Assembly: GCA_005879255.1 (NCBI GenBank)
Contig: VBKY01000106.1
Location: forward strand, 23,531 to 58,347
Source of the DNA: Deltaproteobacteria bacterium
Lineage (GTDB): Bacteria; Desulfobacterota_B; Binatia; UBA9968
Reading direction: 5' to 3'
DNA length: 34,817 nt
A model generated the notes under the pieces. The model had not been told where the DNA came from. It saw only the letters and a program-made list of their open reading frames with translations, and ran no database searches. Positions 8,889 to 16,503 of the stretch are shown here, piece by piece (the first letter of the stretch is position 1; each line of letters begins with the position of its first letter). The translations under genes and the position numbers were made by a program.

Positions 8889-10734
8889 TGAATCGGAGGT
8901 CGTCCGAGAGACGTTGGCTCTCATTCTCGGGCGCGAATTCGTCGTATCCAAGCGGCCGCTTGGAGCAAAAGGCCTGGCGCTCTCCGAGATACACGAAGAA
9001 TTCGATCTACTGATCCTCGGTGTATCACCGCGTTACGGACTGGAGGCCGCGAGCCTCGTGCGGTTTGCTACGCGATTGCCATTTACAGTGCTTTTTTTGG
9101 TCGATTCGAAGACGACCGCGCGAATAATCGGAGATCTGACAAAACCGTTCAACCCATATGAGCTACACGAGAAGGTCGGGCAGCTGCTGGCTCGCCGTGT
9201 CACTTTACCAAGAGACGACGTGCTGGCGCGGGCACGTGAGTCGAGGAATTTCTCGCGATATGTGGATTTCCCTTACCTCAGCAGGAGCGCGGCAACTTTG
9301 GTGCGAAGATTTGCCGCGACGCGGCTGCCGATTTTGATCTCCGGGGAGATTGGCTGCGGGCAAAATCGAATCGCATCAGGAGTTCTTTGGCTTCAGAAAA
9401 TCTCCGGATCGCGAATTTTCATCAACGCGGCCGAGCTTAGTGAAGAGTACTTGGGTCAAAAAAGTCTCGAGCTATCGGTAGGTCGAGTGCCACAGGCAGC
9501 ACCGCCTACACTCGTGATCGAAAATCTCCATAAAAGCGGCGTTTCCGGCCAATCTTTGCTGTTGCGCTTTTTGGAAGACGCGGAAGAGAAATCGGCCCAG
9601 ATACGTTATTTAGCGACAGCAAATGTCGATCTCTTACAAAACGTCTATGCGGGCGACTTCCTCGAAGCGCTTTACTATAAGCTGGCGACACTCACGCTGA
9701 AACTGCCGCCCCTGAGAGAACGTCGCGAAGATATTCCGGTGATCGCAGAGTGGTTCGCCCGTAGTTACGCGGAAACGCTCGGTCTGAGTGAGCCGGTTCT
9801 CTCTACCGAAGCCCAGAGTCGACTCTGCAATTACATGTGGTTCAGCAATCTCAGCGAATTGGAGACTGTGATGGCGCGAACGCTTGCGTGGCACAGAAAG
9901 TCGCGCATCGAAGCCGCTGACCTGGTTTTTGACTTTAGCGTCGACACGCACGTAAAGGAATTAGTCGATTTTGCCGAGTTTATGCCAGCCGGAAAACAAG
10001 CGGGTTTCGATTTGGCAGAGCCGGTGTTACAGGTCGGCAGCGCCGTCCCGGCGGCCAATGTGTCAGCAAACGGTCACGGAAAGTCAGTGGATTTGAATGT
10101 CGTGATTCACGAGCTCGCCCATGAGCTCAAGAATCCGATGGTGACGATCAAAACCTTCGCCCAACTGCTTGGCGAGCGCTATCAGGACGAGAACTTTCGC
10201 TCTCGTTTCCAAGAAGTGGTTGGCGACGACATCGAGCGGATGGACGAACTTTTAGAAGTGATGATCGAGTTTGCCGACTTTGCCGCGCCTCGCCGGAGCA
10301 AGGTGGACCTTGTAGAAAAGCTTCAAAGCGTGTTGAGCGAACTTCAAAATGAATTTGCCAAACGCCAGACGCGGTTCGAGTGGAAAGGAAATGGCGGCAG
10401 GCACGAAGTCCAAAGCGATGAATCGCAGCTGTCGTACATTCTCAAGAACGTGTTGCTGGCGAGTCTGTCGCAGGCCAGAATGGGCAGCGAAATCGAGATC
10501 AATCTCCCGCAAGGCGGGACTCTAGCGATCACCTATCTGCGGGAGGGGGCACGGGTGACGTCGATCACTCATTACTTGGACGGCGCATCATCTCGTCCCG
10601 ACGACAGTATTCTGCCGCTGCGCGTCTTGTTGGCGAAACAGCTCTTGGAGAGAAACGGCGGGCAGTTCGTCATCGACCAGTCCGACAGCGATAACGAAAC
10701 AATGAGAATGGAGTTCCCGATTGCAGAGCACTGA
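8866..10734 (+). CDS. Pseudo-receiver / pseudo-NtrC AAA+ / HisKA fusion protein
   Basis: A 622-residue soluble protein with a very unusual build. Residues 1-110 form a receiver fold (RILVIDESE at the start, K93 in LTKPF), but the phospho-Asp position is Gly52 (DLLILGVSP). Residues about 135-355 match the NtrC AAA+ domain, clearest in LPPLRERREDI, but the Walker A lysine is Gln (GEIGCGQN, Q166), Walker B is LVIENL instead of a DE motif, and the GAFTGA loop is absent. There is no C-terminal Fis DNA-binding domain. Instead residues about 405-475 are a DHp domain with H419 (LAHELKNPMVTIKTF), then an ATPase-like domain keeping an N-box-like KNVLLASL but lacking the DxGxG and GLGL motifs. It overlaps the kinase gene before and the NtrC gene after. 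It likely acts as a scaffold, decoy or phosphotransfer protein between those two; this is inference. Confidence 0.85.
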   Translation: MKRILVIDESEVVRETLALILGREFVVSKRPLGAKGLALSEIHEEFDLLILGVSPRYGLEAASLVRFATRLPFTVLFLVDSKTTARIIGDLTKPFNPYELHEKVGQLLARRVTLPRDDVLARARESRNFSRYVDFPYLSRSAATLVRRFAATRLPILISGEIGCGQNRIASGVLWLQKISGSRIFINAAELSEEYLGQKSLELSVGRVPQAAPPTLVIENLHKSGVSGQSLLLRFLEDAEEKSAQIRYLATANVDLLQNVYAGDFLEALYYKLATLTLKLPPLRERREDIPVIAEWFARSYAETLGLSEPVLSTEAQSRLCNYMWFSNLSELETVMARTLAWHRKSRIEAADLVFDFSVDTHVKELVDFAEFMPAGKQAGFDLAEPVLQVGSAVPAANVSANGHGKSVDLNVVIHELAHELKNPMVTIKTFAQLLGERYQDENFRSRFQEVVGDDIERMDELLEVMIEFADFAAPRRSKVDLVEKLQSVLSELQNEFAKRQTRFEWKGNGGRHEVQSDESQLSYILKNVLLASLSQARMGSEIEINLPQGGTLAITYLREGARVTSITHYLDGASSRPDDSILPLRVLLAKQLLERNGGQFVIDQSDSDNETMRMEFPIAEH

Positions 10735-12154
10735 AAAAAAAACCGACATGAACCAACCTTTGCTGTTAGTGGTTGACGATGAAACCGGCGTCAGGCAATC
10801 CCTCCAACTGGTCTTCAACAAGACCTTTCGTGTGATCGAGGCAGCATCGGCGGACGACGCCATTCCAAAAGTCAGCGAGGAAAGGCCGGATGTTGTTTTG
10901 TTGGACATCATGATGCCGGGCGCGGACGGCCTTTCCGTCCTAAAACAGATCAAATCGGTCCAACCGGATTGCCAGGTCATTATGTTGAGTGGCCTCAACA
11001 CCGCGCGTACGGGATTCACGGCCAGGGGCACGGGAGCCTTCGATTACCTGACCAAGCCTTTCGACGTCGAAGAGCTACGCTTGAAAGTGGAGCATGCCCT
11101 GGAAAGGGTTCAAATGGCGCGCGAGTTGGAGCGGTTGAAAGAAGAAGTCGGCCGCAAGTATGGAGTAGACCACGTTATCGGCAAGTCGAAACAGATTATC
11201 GATGTCTTCAAAGCCGTAAGTATGGTAGCCGCCAAAAAGAGCACGGTTTTGATCACAGGCGAGAGCGGTACGGGCAAGGAATTGATCGCCCGTGCGCTTC
11301 ACTATAACAGCGATCGGCGCGCCAAGCCTTTCGTGGTGGTGAATTGCGCCGCGCTGCCGGACACGTTGATCGAAAGTGAACTGTTCGGCTACGAGAGAGG
11401 AGCGTTTACCAACGCTTCGCAAAAAAAGGTCGGTCGATTTGAGTTAGCCCACGGCGGCACGCTCTTTCTCGACGAAATCGGCGAGCTTAATTTGGGAACC
11501 CAGTCAAAATTTCTGCGGGCGATCGAACAAGAAACGTTTACGCGGCTCGGCGGCACCGATGAGATTAAAGTCGATGTTCGCGTGATCGCCGCGAGCAACC
11601 GCGATCTCGAACAGATGGCCAAGAACGCAGAGTTTCGCCCCGACCTGTTTTATCGACTCAACGTGGTTTCGCTGTTTTTGCCGCCGTTACGCGAGCGCCG
11701 TGAAGATATAGCGCTGTTGCTCGACCATTTTTTGCGACTCAAGGGACAGGAACATTCCATCCCCACCAAATGCCTTTCTCCGGAAGTGGTGGATTTCTTC
11801 ACTTCCTATCCTTGGCCGGGCAATATCCGTGAACTGGAAAACCTGATCGAGCGGTTGACGATTCTCACGCCACACGAAACCGTCATGCTGCGCGACCTGC
11901 CGGTCGGTATGCGCTCCACCGATCAAACGGCGACGCTCAAGGAGGACGTACTGAGCGGGTCACGGCCGCTCAGCGACGCTGTCGACGAATTCGAACGTGA
12001 ATTGATCGTCAAGGCATTGCAACGAACCGGCTTCAATCAGACCAAGGCAGCTTCATTGTTGGGAACCAGCCGGCGAATTCTCAAGTACCGGATTGAGAAA
12101 CTCAAAATCAATGATCCGAATGATTCAGAGGAAGAAGTGAAATTATCGACATAA
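10721..12154 (+). CDS. Sigma-54-dependent response regulator (NtrC family)
   Basis: A 477-residue activator with receiver, AAA+ and Fis-type HTH domains. The receiver has VVDDE, D62 (VLLDIMMPG) and K112 (TKPF). The AAA+ domain has Walker A GESGTGKE at 180-187, Walker B LFLDEIGEL at 248-256 and LPPLRERREDI. The sigma-54 contact loop reads GAFTNA (227-232), where most family members have GAFTGA. The C-terminal helix-turn-helix is TGFNQTKAASLLGTSRRILK. The start is TTG 10721 with GGAG 7 nt upstream, overlapping the previous gene by 14 bp. ATG 10748 is an alternative but has only an A-rich stretch before it. A sigma-54 promoter lies about 90 bp after its stop, in front of the next gene, and is its most obvious local target. 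It probably takes phosphate from the upstream 7TM kinase. Confidence 0.93.
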   Translation: MQSTEKKTDMNQPLLLVVDDETGVRQSLQLVFNKTFRVIEAASADDAIPKVSEERPDVVLLDIMMPGADGLSVLKQIKSVQPDCQVIMLSGLNTARTGFTARGTGAFDYLTKPFDVEELRLKVEHALERVQMARELERLKEEVGRKYGVDHVIGKSKQIIDVFKAVSMVAAKKSTVLITGESGTGKELIARALHYNSDRRAKPFVVVNCAALPDTLIESELFGYERGAFTNASQKKVGRFELAHGGTLFLDEIGELNLGTQSKFLRAIEQETFTRLGGTDEIKVDVRVIAASNRDLEQMAKNAEFRPDLFYRLNVVSLFLPPLRERREDIALLLDHFLRLKGQEHSIPTKCLSPEVVDFFTSYPWPGNIRELENLIERLTILTPHETVMLRDLPVGMRSTDQTATLKEDVLSGSRPLSDAVDEFERELIVKALQRTGFNQTKAASLLGTSRRILKYRIEKLKINDPNDSEEEVKLST

Positions 12155-12244
12155 CTGGACAAATTTGTTCCCGCAAGTCTCCTGACTGCCACCCAATTCT
12201 CAAAAATATCCTTTTAAATTAGCCATTTGTCTTCGTGTGGAGCG

Positions 12245-12260
12245 TGGCATATTCCTTGCT
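12245..12260 (+). promoter_or_regulatory. Sigma-54 (-24/-12) promoter
   Basis: TGGCATATTCCTTGCT matches the RpoN consensus TGGCAC-N5-TTGCW with exact GG-to-GC spacing; only the sixth base differs. It lies in the 120 bp gap after the sigma-54 activator gene. Transcription normally begins about 11-14 nt after the GC element, here near 12270-12273, just before the ATG at 12275. Confidence 0.8.
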
Positions 12261-12274
12261 GATTTCCACCCCAC

Positions 12275-13396
12275 ATGGATGCCAGCAAACCGCATATTCT
12301 TGTTGTCGACGATGAGATGGGTCCACGAGAATCGCTTAAAATGATTCTCCATCCCTATTACAACGTTCACACGGCCGATCGCGGCGCTCAGGCAGTCGAG
12401 ATGCTCAAACAGGTCCCTGTCGACTTAGTCACTGTGGATCTTAAGATGCCCGGCTTCAGCGGCATCAATGTGTTGGAGAAGGTCAAACAATATGACCCCG
12501 ACATCGAAGCGATCATCATCACTGGATATGGCTCGCTGGATACCGCAATCGAAGGGCTTCGCCTCGGCGCCTTCGATTATATTTCCAAACCGTTCGATGT
12601 TAATCACATACTGTCACTGGTTCGTCGCGGCTTGGACCGTCGCAACGCGAAGGCCAGGCTCAGGCAAGTCAAGTCGGATTTCCTATCCAATGTTTCCCAT
12701 GAGTTAAGAACTCCTCTCAGTGTGGTAGTCGGATTCGTTTATCTGCTGCTCAATCAGGTGATCGGCAAACTCACCGAAGATCAGCAGAAGGTATTGGAAA
12801 CGGTTTATCGAAATTCAGAGGAACTGCTTGAGTTGATCGATAACGTGCTGTGGATGACTTCGCTGAATGTGGGCGATGCGAACGCGACTATAGAAAAATT
12901 CGACGCCCGCGAAGTCGTCAAGGAAACGTTGAAGCGCTATGAGAAGACGATCCTCGAAAAGGGTCTAAAGCTCAACGTGCAGCTGGCTGATAGCGATATG
13001 TCGATCGTCAGCGATCGGGCCAAGGTCGAGCGAGTATTCCAGAACGTTTTCAATAACGCGGTCAAATTTACTTCCGAGGGCGAGGTTAGTGTCAAGGCGC
13101 AGCCGGCAGCCGACGGAAATAGCGTGGAGTTTGAAATTACCGACACAGGTAGCGGTATCGAAGAGAGCAAGATCGATTCGATCTTTGAACCCTTTCACCA
13201 AGCTGACAATTCAGTGCAACGAGCCTATTCAGGACTGGGACTTGGTCTCACTGTCGCCCGCCGAATGGCAGAGTTGGTCGGCGGAAAACTTGAAGTCAGC
13301 AGTCAAGCCAACGTGGGCACACGAGTCATGATGAGTTTTCCGTCTCACGTGAACGCAACGGCGCCTTTGGCTGTCGGGCAGCGAAAGTATGGGTAA
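12275..13396 (+). CDS. Receiver-histidine kinase hybrid (REC-HisKA-HATPase)
   Basis: A 373-residue cytoplasmic protein with an intact N-terminal receiver (VVDDE, D55 in LVTVDLKMPG, SKPF) and then an intact kinase core: SNVSHELRTPLSVV with H142, N box (VFQNVFNNAVKF), DTGSGI and GLGLGL. There is no membrane segment. This order means kinase activity could be gated by phosphorylation of its own receiver. No Shine-Dalgarno precedes the ATG, and the sigma-54 promoter sits so close that the mRNA would have only a few leader bases. The start is supported because the next in-frame ATG would cut into the receiver's acidic cluster. Its last 8 bp overlap the start of the next gene, so they are coupled. 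It is probably switched on by the preceding NtrC-type activator. Confidence 0.92.
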   Translation: MDASKPHILVVDDEMGPRESLKMILHPYYNVHTADRGAQAVEMLKQVPVDLVTVDLKMPGFSGINVLEKVKQYDPDIEAIIITGYGSLDTAIEGLRLGAFDYISKPFDVNHILSLVRRGLDRRNAKARLRQVKSDFLSNVSHELRTPLSVVVGFVYLLLNQVIGKLTEDQQKVLETVYRNSEELLELIDNVLWMTSLNVGDANATIEKFDAREVVKETLKRYEKTILEKGLKLNVQLADSDMSIVSDRAKVERVFQNVFNNAVKFTSEGEVSVKAQPAADGNSVEFEITDTGSGIEESKIDSIFEPFHQADNSVQRAYSGLGLGLTVARRMAELVGGKLEVSSQANVGTRVMMSFPSHVNATAPLAVGQRKYG

Positions 13397-14090
13397 CGGG
13401 AAATACATCTGGTGCCGTAACTGCGAAGCGATTCATCACGTCAGTTCTTTTGATCGGGCTCCCTCCTACCAAATTGCCTCTGGCGAAATTCATGAAATTC
13501 CCGCGAATGATTGGCGAGATTTTATGGGGCAGCACGCCGGTCACAAGCTCGAACCTTTGACAGCCACGGGCAATAACTACTTTCCCGGCGGTTCCACCGA
13601 TCCCATGGCCGCCGTATACATCGAGGCGAGCAACGGCAGCGAAACGCTCGTCTTGCGTCTGAGTCGGGGGAGCATCGAAGAGTCGGTTCGTTATGAAATC
13701 ATGAAGGGACGGCTGATTGAAAACGGTTTCGGCCTCGAAATTCAGGAGAAGGAGATCCGCAAGGAGATGCAATTACATTTCTCCTGGGCTCCCGCCGCGC
13801 CACTCGAAGATGTAAAGATCAATCTTTTTGTAACCTTATTTCGCGAGATCGTCAGCGAACTTGATCCGAAAAACGTGCGTACGGAAGAATTTTCATACAG
13901 CGACGATAACATTTCTTACGGTCAACTGGACTCCTCGACCGTGGACGCTTTAATGACTCGATGTGCTGGGCATTTTCTTCCAGTCGAGCTGGCGTCCATC
14001 CGCAGATTCGTAGAAACCCATCGCGAAGCTGGTGACGTGATGGCGCTGATAAAACGCCGCGCCGTCAGTGTCGAACAACACGCTGAATAA
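13389..14090 (+). CDS. Hypothetical protein with N-terminal CxxC
   Basis: A 233-residue soluble protein that I do not recognise. It opens with YIWCRNCEAIHH, a CxxC-plus-His cluster (C9, C12, H16, H17) that could bind zinc, although no second CxxC is present. The rest is mixed alpha/beta with acidic stretches and no signal peptide or membrane helix. The ATG lies inside the end of the receiver-kinase gene (ATGGGTAA overlap), so it is very likely made with that kinase and may be its partner or output. The stop is followed by about 260 bp without a gene before the converging pyrR. Confidence 0.75.
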   Translation: MGNGKYIWCRNCEAIHHVSSFDRAPSYQIASGEIHEIPANDWRDFMGQHAGHKLEPLTATGNNYFPGGSTDPMAAVYIEASNGSETLVLRLSRGSIEESVRYEIMKGRLIENGFGLEIQEKEIRKEMQLHFSWAPAAPLEDVKINLFVTLFREIVSELDPKNVRTEEFSYSDDNISYGQLDSSTVDALMTRCAGHFLPVELASIRRFVETHREAGDVMALIKRRAVSVEQHAE

Positions 14091-14351
14091 TGTAGCCGAC
14101 GGCTGGACGGCTTGCGGACTACGGTACGGATCCAAGCGGCCGCATGAAAAAGACGCCCCGCGAGCTAGCGATATAATCATTCCTTTCTCAGGCGGATAAA
14201 AGTGAGGCGAATCAACGATGTGCGCTGGTTTTCGCTTGAATTCAACGTGTTTGCGTTAGCGGTTTCTTTCGTGACGAAATACATCGTCGAGAAAAACACT
14301 CCGATAGTGTCCTCAGGAAAAAATTTGACGTCAAGAAAAGCCCCGTGAACG
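14091..14351. other. Intergenic gap between converging genes
   Basis: No gene supported. A 48-codon plus-strand frame from GTG 14202 to 14348 exists but has no convincing support. I see no strong terminator hairpin. Confidence 0.6.
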
Positions 14352-14906
14352 CTAGGCGGCGTCGCCAACCAATATTTCATCCACCTTGTCGACCTCTTTC
14401 AATTTGACCTGAACATTGCTGCCCGCCGACAAATTGATCTTTTTTCCGACGTAATTGGCGGCGATGGGCAGTTCCCGGCCGCCGCGATCAACCATTACGG
14501 CGAGATGGATCATGCGTGGGCGCCCGAGGTCGATCAAATGGTCCACCGCCGCTCGAACTGTCCGCCCGGTGTTCAATACGTCATCAAAAAGCACGACGAT
14601 CTTATTAGCGATATCGAACGGAATGCGCGTATGATCGACGGTTCCCCCCGGAAGCAGCGCATTCAAGTCATCGCGATACAACGTGATATCCATCTCGCCG
14701 ATGGGGATCTCTTTGCCGTGGCGCTTTTTGATCAACTCGGCTAGCCGTTTCGCAATGTAGGGGCCGCGGGTACGAACACCGATAAACACCAACTGATCGA
14801 AATTGTCGTAGTGTTTCGACATTTCCCTCGTAAAGCGCCCCAAGACGGCATTGATTTGCGCCGCATTGAGAATCCGTTTGTTCTTAGTCTTGCTAGTTTG
14901 CTTCAC
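14352..14906 (-). CDS. pyrR: PyrR bifunctional regulator / uracil phosphoribosyltransferase
   Basis: A 184-residue member of the type I phosphoribosyltransferase fold. The PRPP-binding loop is VVLFDDVLNTGRTVRAA, preceded by FIGVRTRGPYIAKRLAE and the GEMDITLYRDD segment characteristic of PyrR. PyrR proteins bind pyr mRNA in a UMP-dependent way to control attenuation and have some uracil phosphoribosyltransferase activity. Here the gene stands alone rather than leading a pyr operon. The start at 14906 is the first ATG of the frame. The C-terminus has a short extension (VDEILVGDAA). The nearby pyrE is separated by a catabolic carbamoylase gene on the same strand as pyrR. Confidence 0.93.
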   Translation of the reverse strand: MKQTSKTKNKRILNAAQINAVLGRFTREMSKHYDNFDQLVFIGVRTRGPYIAKRLAELIKKRHGKEIPIGEMDITLYRDDLNALLPGGTVDHTRIPFDIANKIVVLFDDVLNTGRTVRAAVDHLIDLGRPRMIHLAVMVDRGGRELPIAANYVGKKINLSAGSNVQVKLKEVDKVDEILVGDAA

Positions 14907-15029
14907 TGGTCCCGCTCCGCGAAGATGGTTGCAACGTTAATATGCGAGCTGCTCAAAAAGATGTCAGAGGCGAGGCGCGCGAAGAATCGCCGAGCGGCGG
15001 CGTACGACCGGTACGTTGGAGCGAGGCGA

Positions 15030-15056
15030 CTGAGCGCATCGTTCGACAATGCTCAG
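15030..15056. repeat. Short inverted repeat, probable dispersed intergenic element
   Basis: CTGAGC (15030-15035) and GCTCAG (15051-15056) flank a 15-nt loop containing GTTCGACAAT. It lies in the non-coding gap between pyrR and the carbamoylase. The pattern recalls intergenic repeats common in environmental bacterial genomes. Copy number elsewhere in the genome is unknown. Confidence 0.4.
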
Positions 15057-15088
15057 GACAATCGGCACCTGGGACTTTCAGCAGCGAG

Positions 15089-16378
15089 CTAGAGTTTTTC
15101 ATTGGCGACTCTGATCATGGTTTCCATCAGCAATTGACTGCCGAGCGCGATATCGTCAGGGTGGGTCCATTCCTCTGGATTGTGACTAATTCCCCGCTTA
15201 CTCGGCACGAAGATCATCCCCGCGAGCGTTATCTTAGCCATCTGCATGGCGTCGTGGCCCGCGCCCGACGGCATGATCTCATAATCGATGCCTTTTCCAT
15301 TGCAGATTTCGCGAGTCACATGCAGCAGCCGTTTGTCCAGCGGAACCGGGTTTTCTTCGCGAATCTTCAGGACTTCGACGACGATCTTACGCTTGTGAGC
15401 GATCGCGCGAGCTTGCTCTTTGACCATGTGTGTCACTCGGTCCTTCGATTTCGCCGAAGTGCTGCGTATGTCGACCGACAGTTCCGCTCTTCCGGGTACG
15501 GCATTGATCACGCCCGGTTCGATTTTCATGGCCCCGACGGTGCCGACGACACGGCCTTTGTCCATGGACGAGTACTTCCGGCAAATTTTCTCGACGTATT
15601 GGATAAATTGCGCCGAGGCGACGAGCGCGTCTTTGCGCATTTCCATCGGGGTGGTGCCGGAATGATCGGCTTGTCCCTTAAAGATCACTTTGAAACGGCT
15701 CGGCGCAGCGATCGAAGTGACGAGCCCGATTCTTTTTCCTTTCGCTTCGAGAATAGGCCCTTGCTCGATGTGGAGCTCCAAGTAAGCCTTGAGGCTTTTC
15801 GGATCGCGCCTAAGCGCGTGCAATTGCTTTTGGGTGATGCCCAGGCTCGAAAGCACGTCCGCCAGTTTCGTGCCTTGTGGGTCCACGGCGTTCGTCAAGT
15901 CCTTAGGGTGCACTTCGCCGGCGATCAGGCTGCTGCCGAGCGTCGAGAAGCCGAAACGACTCGACTCTTCACCGACGAAGCAAACAACTTCGAGAGGGGC
16001 GCGAACCGGAATTTTGTTCTCCCCGATCGTGCGCACCGCTTCGAGGGCGCCGATCACGCCGACGGGCCCGTCATATTTGCCGCCATGAATAACCGTATCA
16101 AGATGTGAGCCGGCGAGAACGGCTGGAGCCCTAGCATCGCTTCCTTCGAATCGGCCAAAAATGTTGCCGATCGCATCGATGTGAATTTTTAGCCCGGCTT
16201 GGCGCATCAAGTGAATCAGCAACTGCCGGCTGCGCAGCTCTTTGATCGAAAAGACAAGTCGGGTAACCGCGCCATGATCGCCGATGCCGATGCGCCCGAT
16301 CGAGTTGAGATCGCGCATTAGCCGCCGTTTATTTACGGTGACGCGAGATGGAAGAACGACATGCGACAGTCGATTCAT
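15089..16378 (-). CDS. M20-family amidase/carbamoylase (N-carbamoyl-L-amino acid hydrolase or allantoate amidohydrolase type)
   Basis: A 429-residue two-zinc hydrolase. Metal ligands are visible: H92 (AGSHLDTV), D103 (GKYDGPVGV), E137/E138 (VGEESSRFG), a His in YLELHIEQGP, and a late His in GISHNPEEW. The lid/dimerisation domain has GQADHSGTTPMEMRKDA, typical of the hydantoinase/carbamoylase branch, with SGAGHDAMQ near the end. Members hydrolyse N-carbamoyl amino acids, allantoate or ureidoglycolate, releasing ammonia and CO2. The allantoinase-like gene at 27500-28870 could supply its substrate. There is no Shine-Dalgarno before ATG 16378, and TAGAAT eight bases upstream could be a -10 element, which would make the mRNA leaderless. 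It is divergent from pyrE. Confidence 0.9.
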   Translation of the reverse strand: MNRLSHVVLPSRVTVNKRRLMRDLNSIGRIGIGDHGAVTRLVFSIKELRSRQLLIHLMRQAGLKIHIDAIGNIFGRFEGSDARAPAVLAGSHLDTVIHGGKYDGPVGVIGALEAVRTIGENKIPVRAPLEVVCFVGEESSRFGFSTLGSSLIAGEVHPKDLTNAVDPQGTKLADVLSSLGITQKQLHALRRDPKSLKAYLELHIEQGPILEAKGKRIGLVTSIAAPSRFKVIFKGQADHSGTTPMEMRKDALVASAQFIQYVEKICRKYSSMDKGRVVGTVGAMKIEPGVINAVPGRAELSVDIRSTSAKSKDRVTHMVKEQARAIAHKRKIVVEVLKIREENPVPLDKRLLHVTREICNGKGIDYEIMPSGAGHDAMQMAKITLAGMIFVPSKRGISHNPEEWTHPDDIALGSQLLMETMIRVANEKL

Positions 16379-16441
16379 GGTTAATTATTCTACCAGGTTC
16401 CTTATTGTCTGAAAATCTGCCTCTCGAAAGGTCCAGCATTG

Positions 16442-16471
16442 TTGGAAATGGAGCAACTGCTGTGTTATAGC
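16442..16471 (+). promoter_or_regulatory. Possible pyrE promoter
   Basis: TTGGAA, 18 bp, TATAGC, ending about 33 bp before the pyrE start in the divergent gap. Each box matches four of six consensus bases, so this is a weak call made by eye. Confidence 0.3.
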
Positions 16472-16503
16472 GTGCCTATTCGCGATTTTGGAAGGTAGTT
16501 TTC

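Noticed and set aside
6726..12154. PrsK/PrsR of a PEP-CTERM exosortase system
   Set aside because: The kinase layout is similar, but no exosortase, PEP-CTERM protein or polysaccharide gene is visible, and the interposed fusion protein is not part of that system as I know it.
14202..14348. 48-codon plus-strand frame from GTG
   Set aside because: Weak ribosome site, no recognisable feature, short length; likely chance.
14942..16108. Plus-strand open frame of 388 codons
   Set aside because: It is antisense to the M20 carbamoylase, whose metal-binding motifs are intact. The plus-strand product has no recognisable motif and is rich in Arg/Asp/Phe, as shadow frames are.
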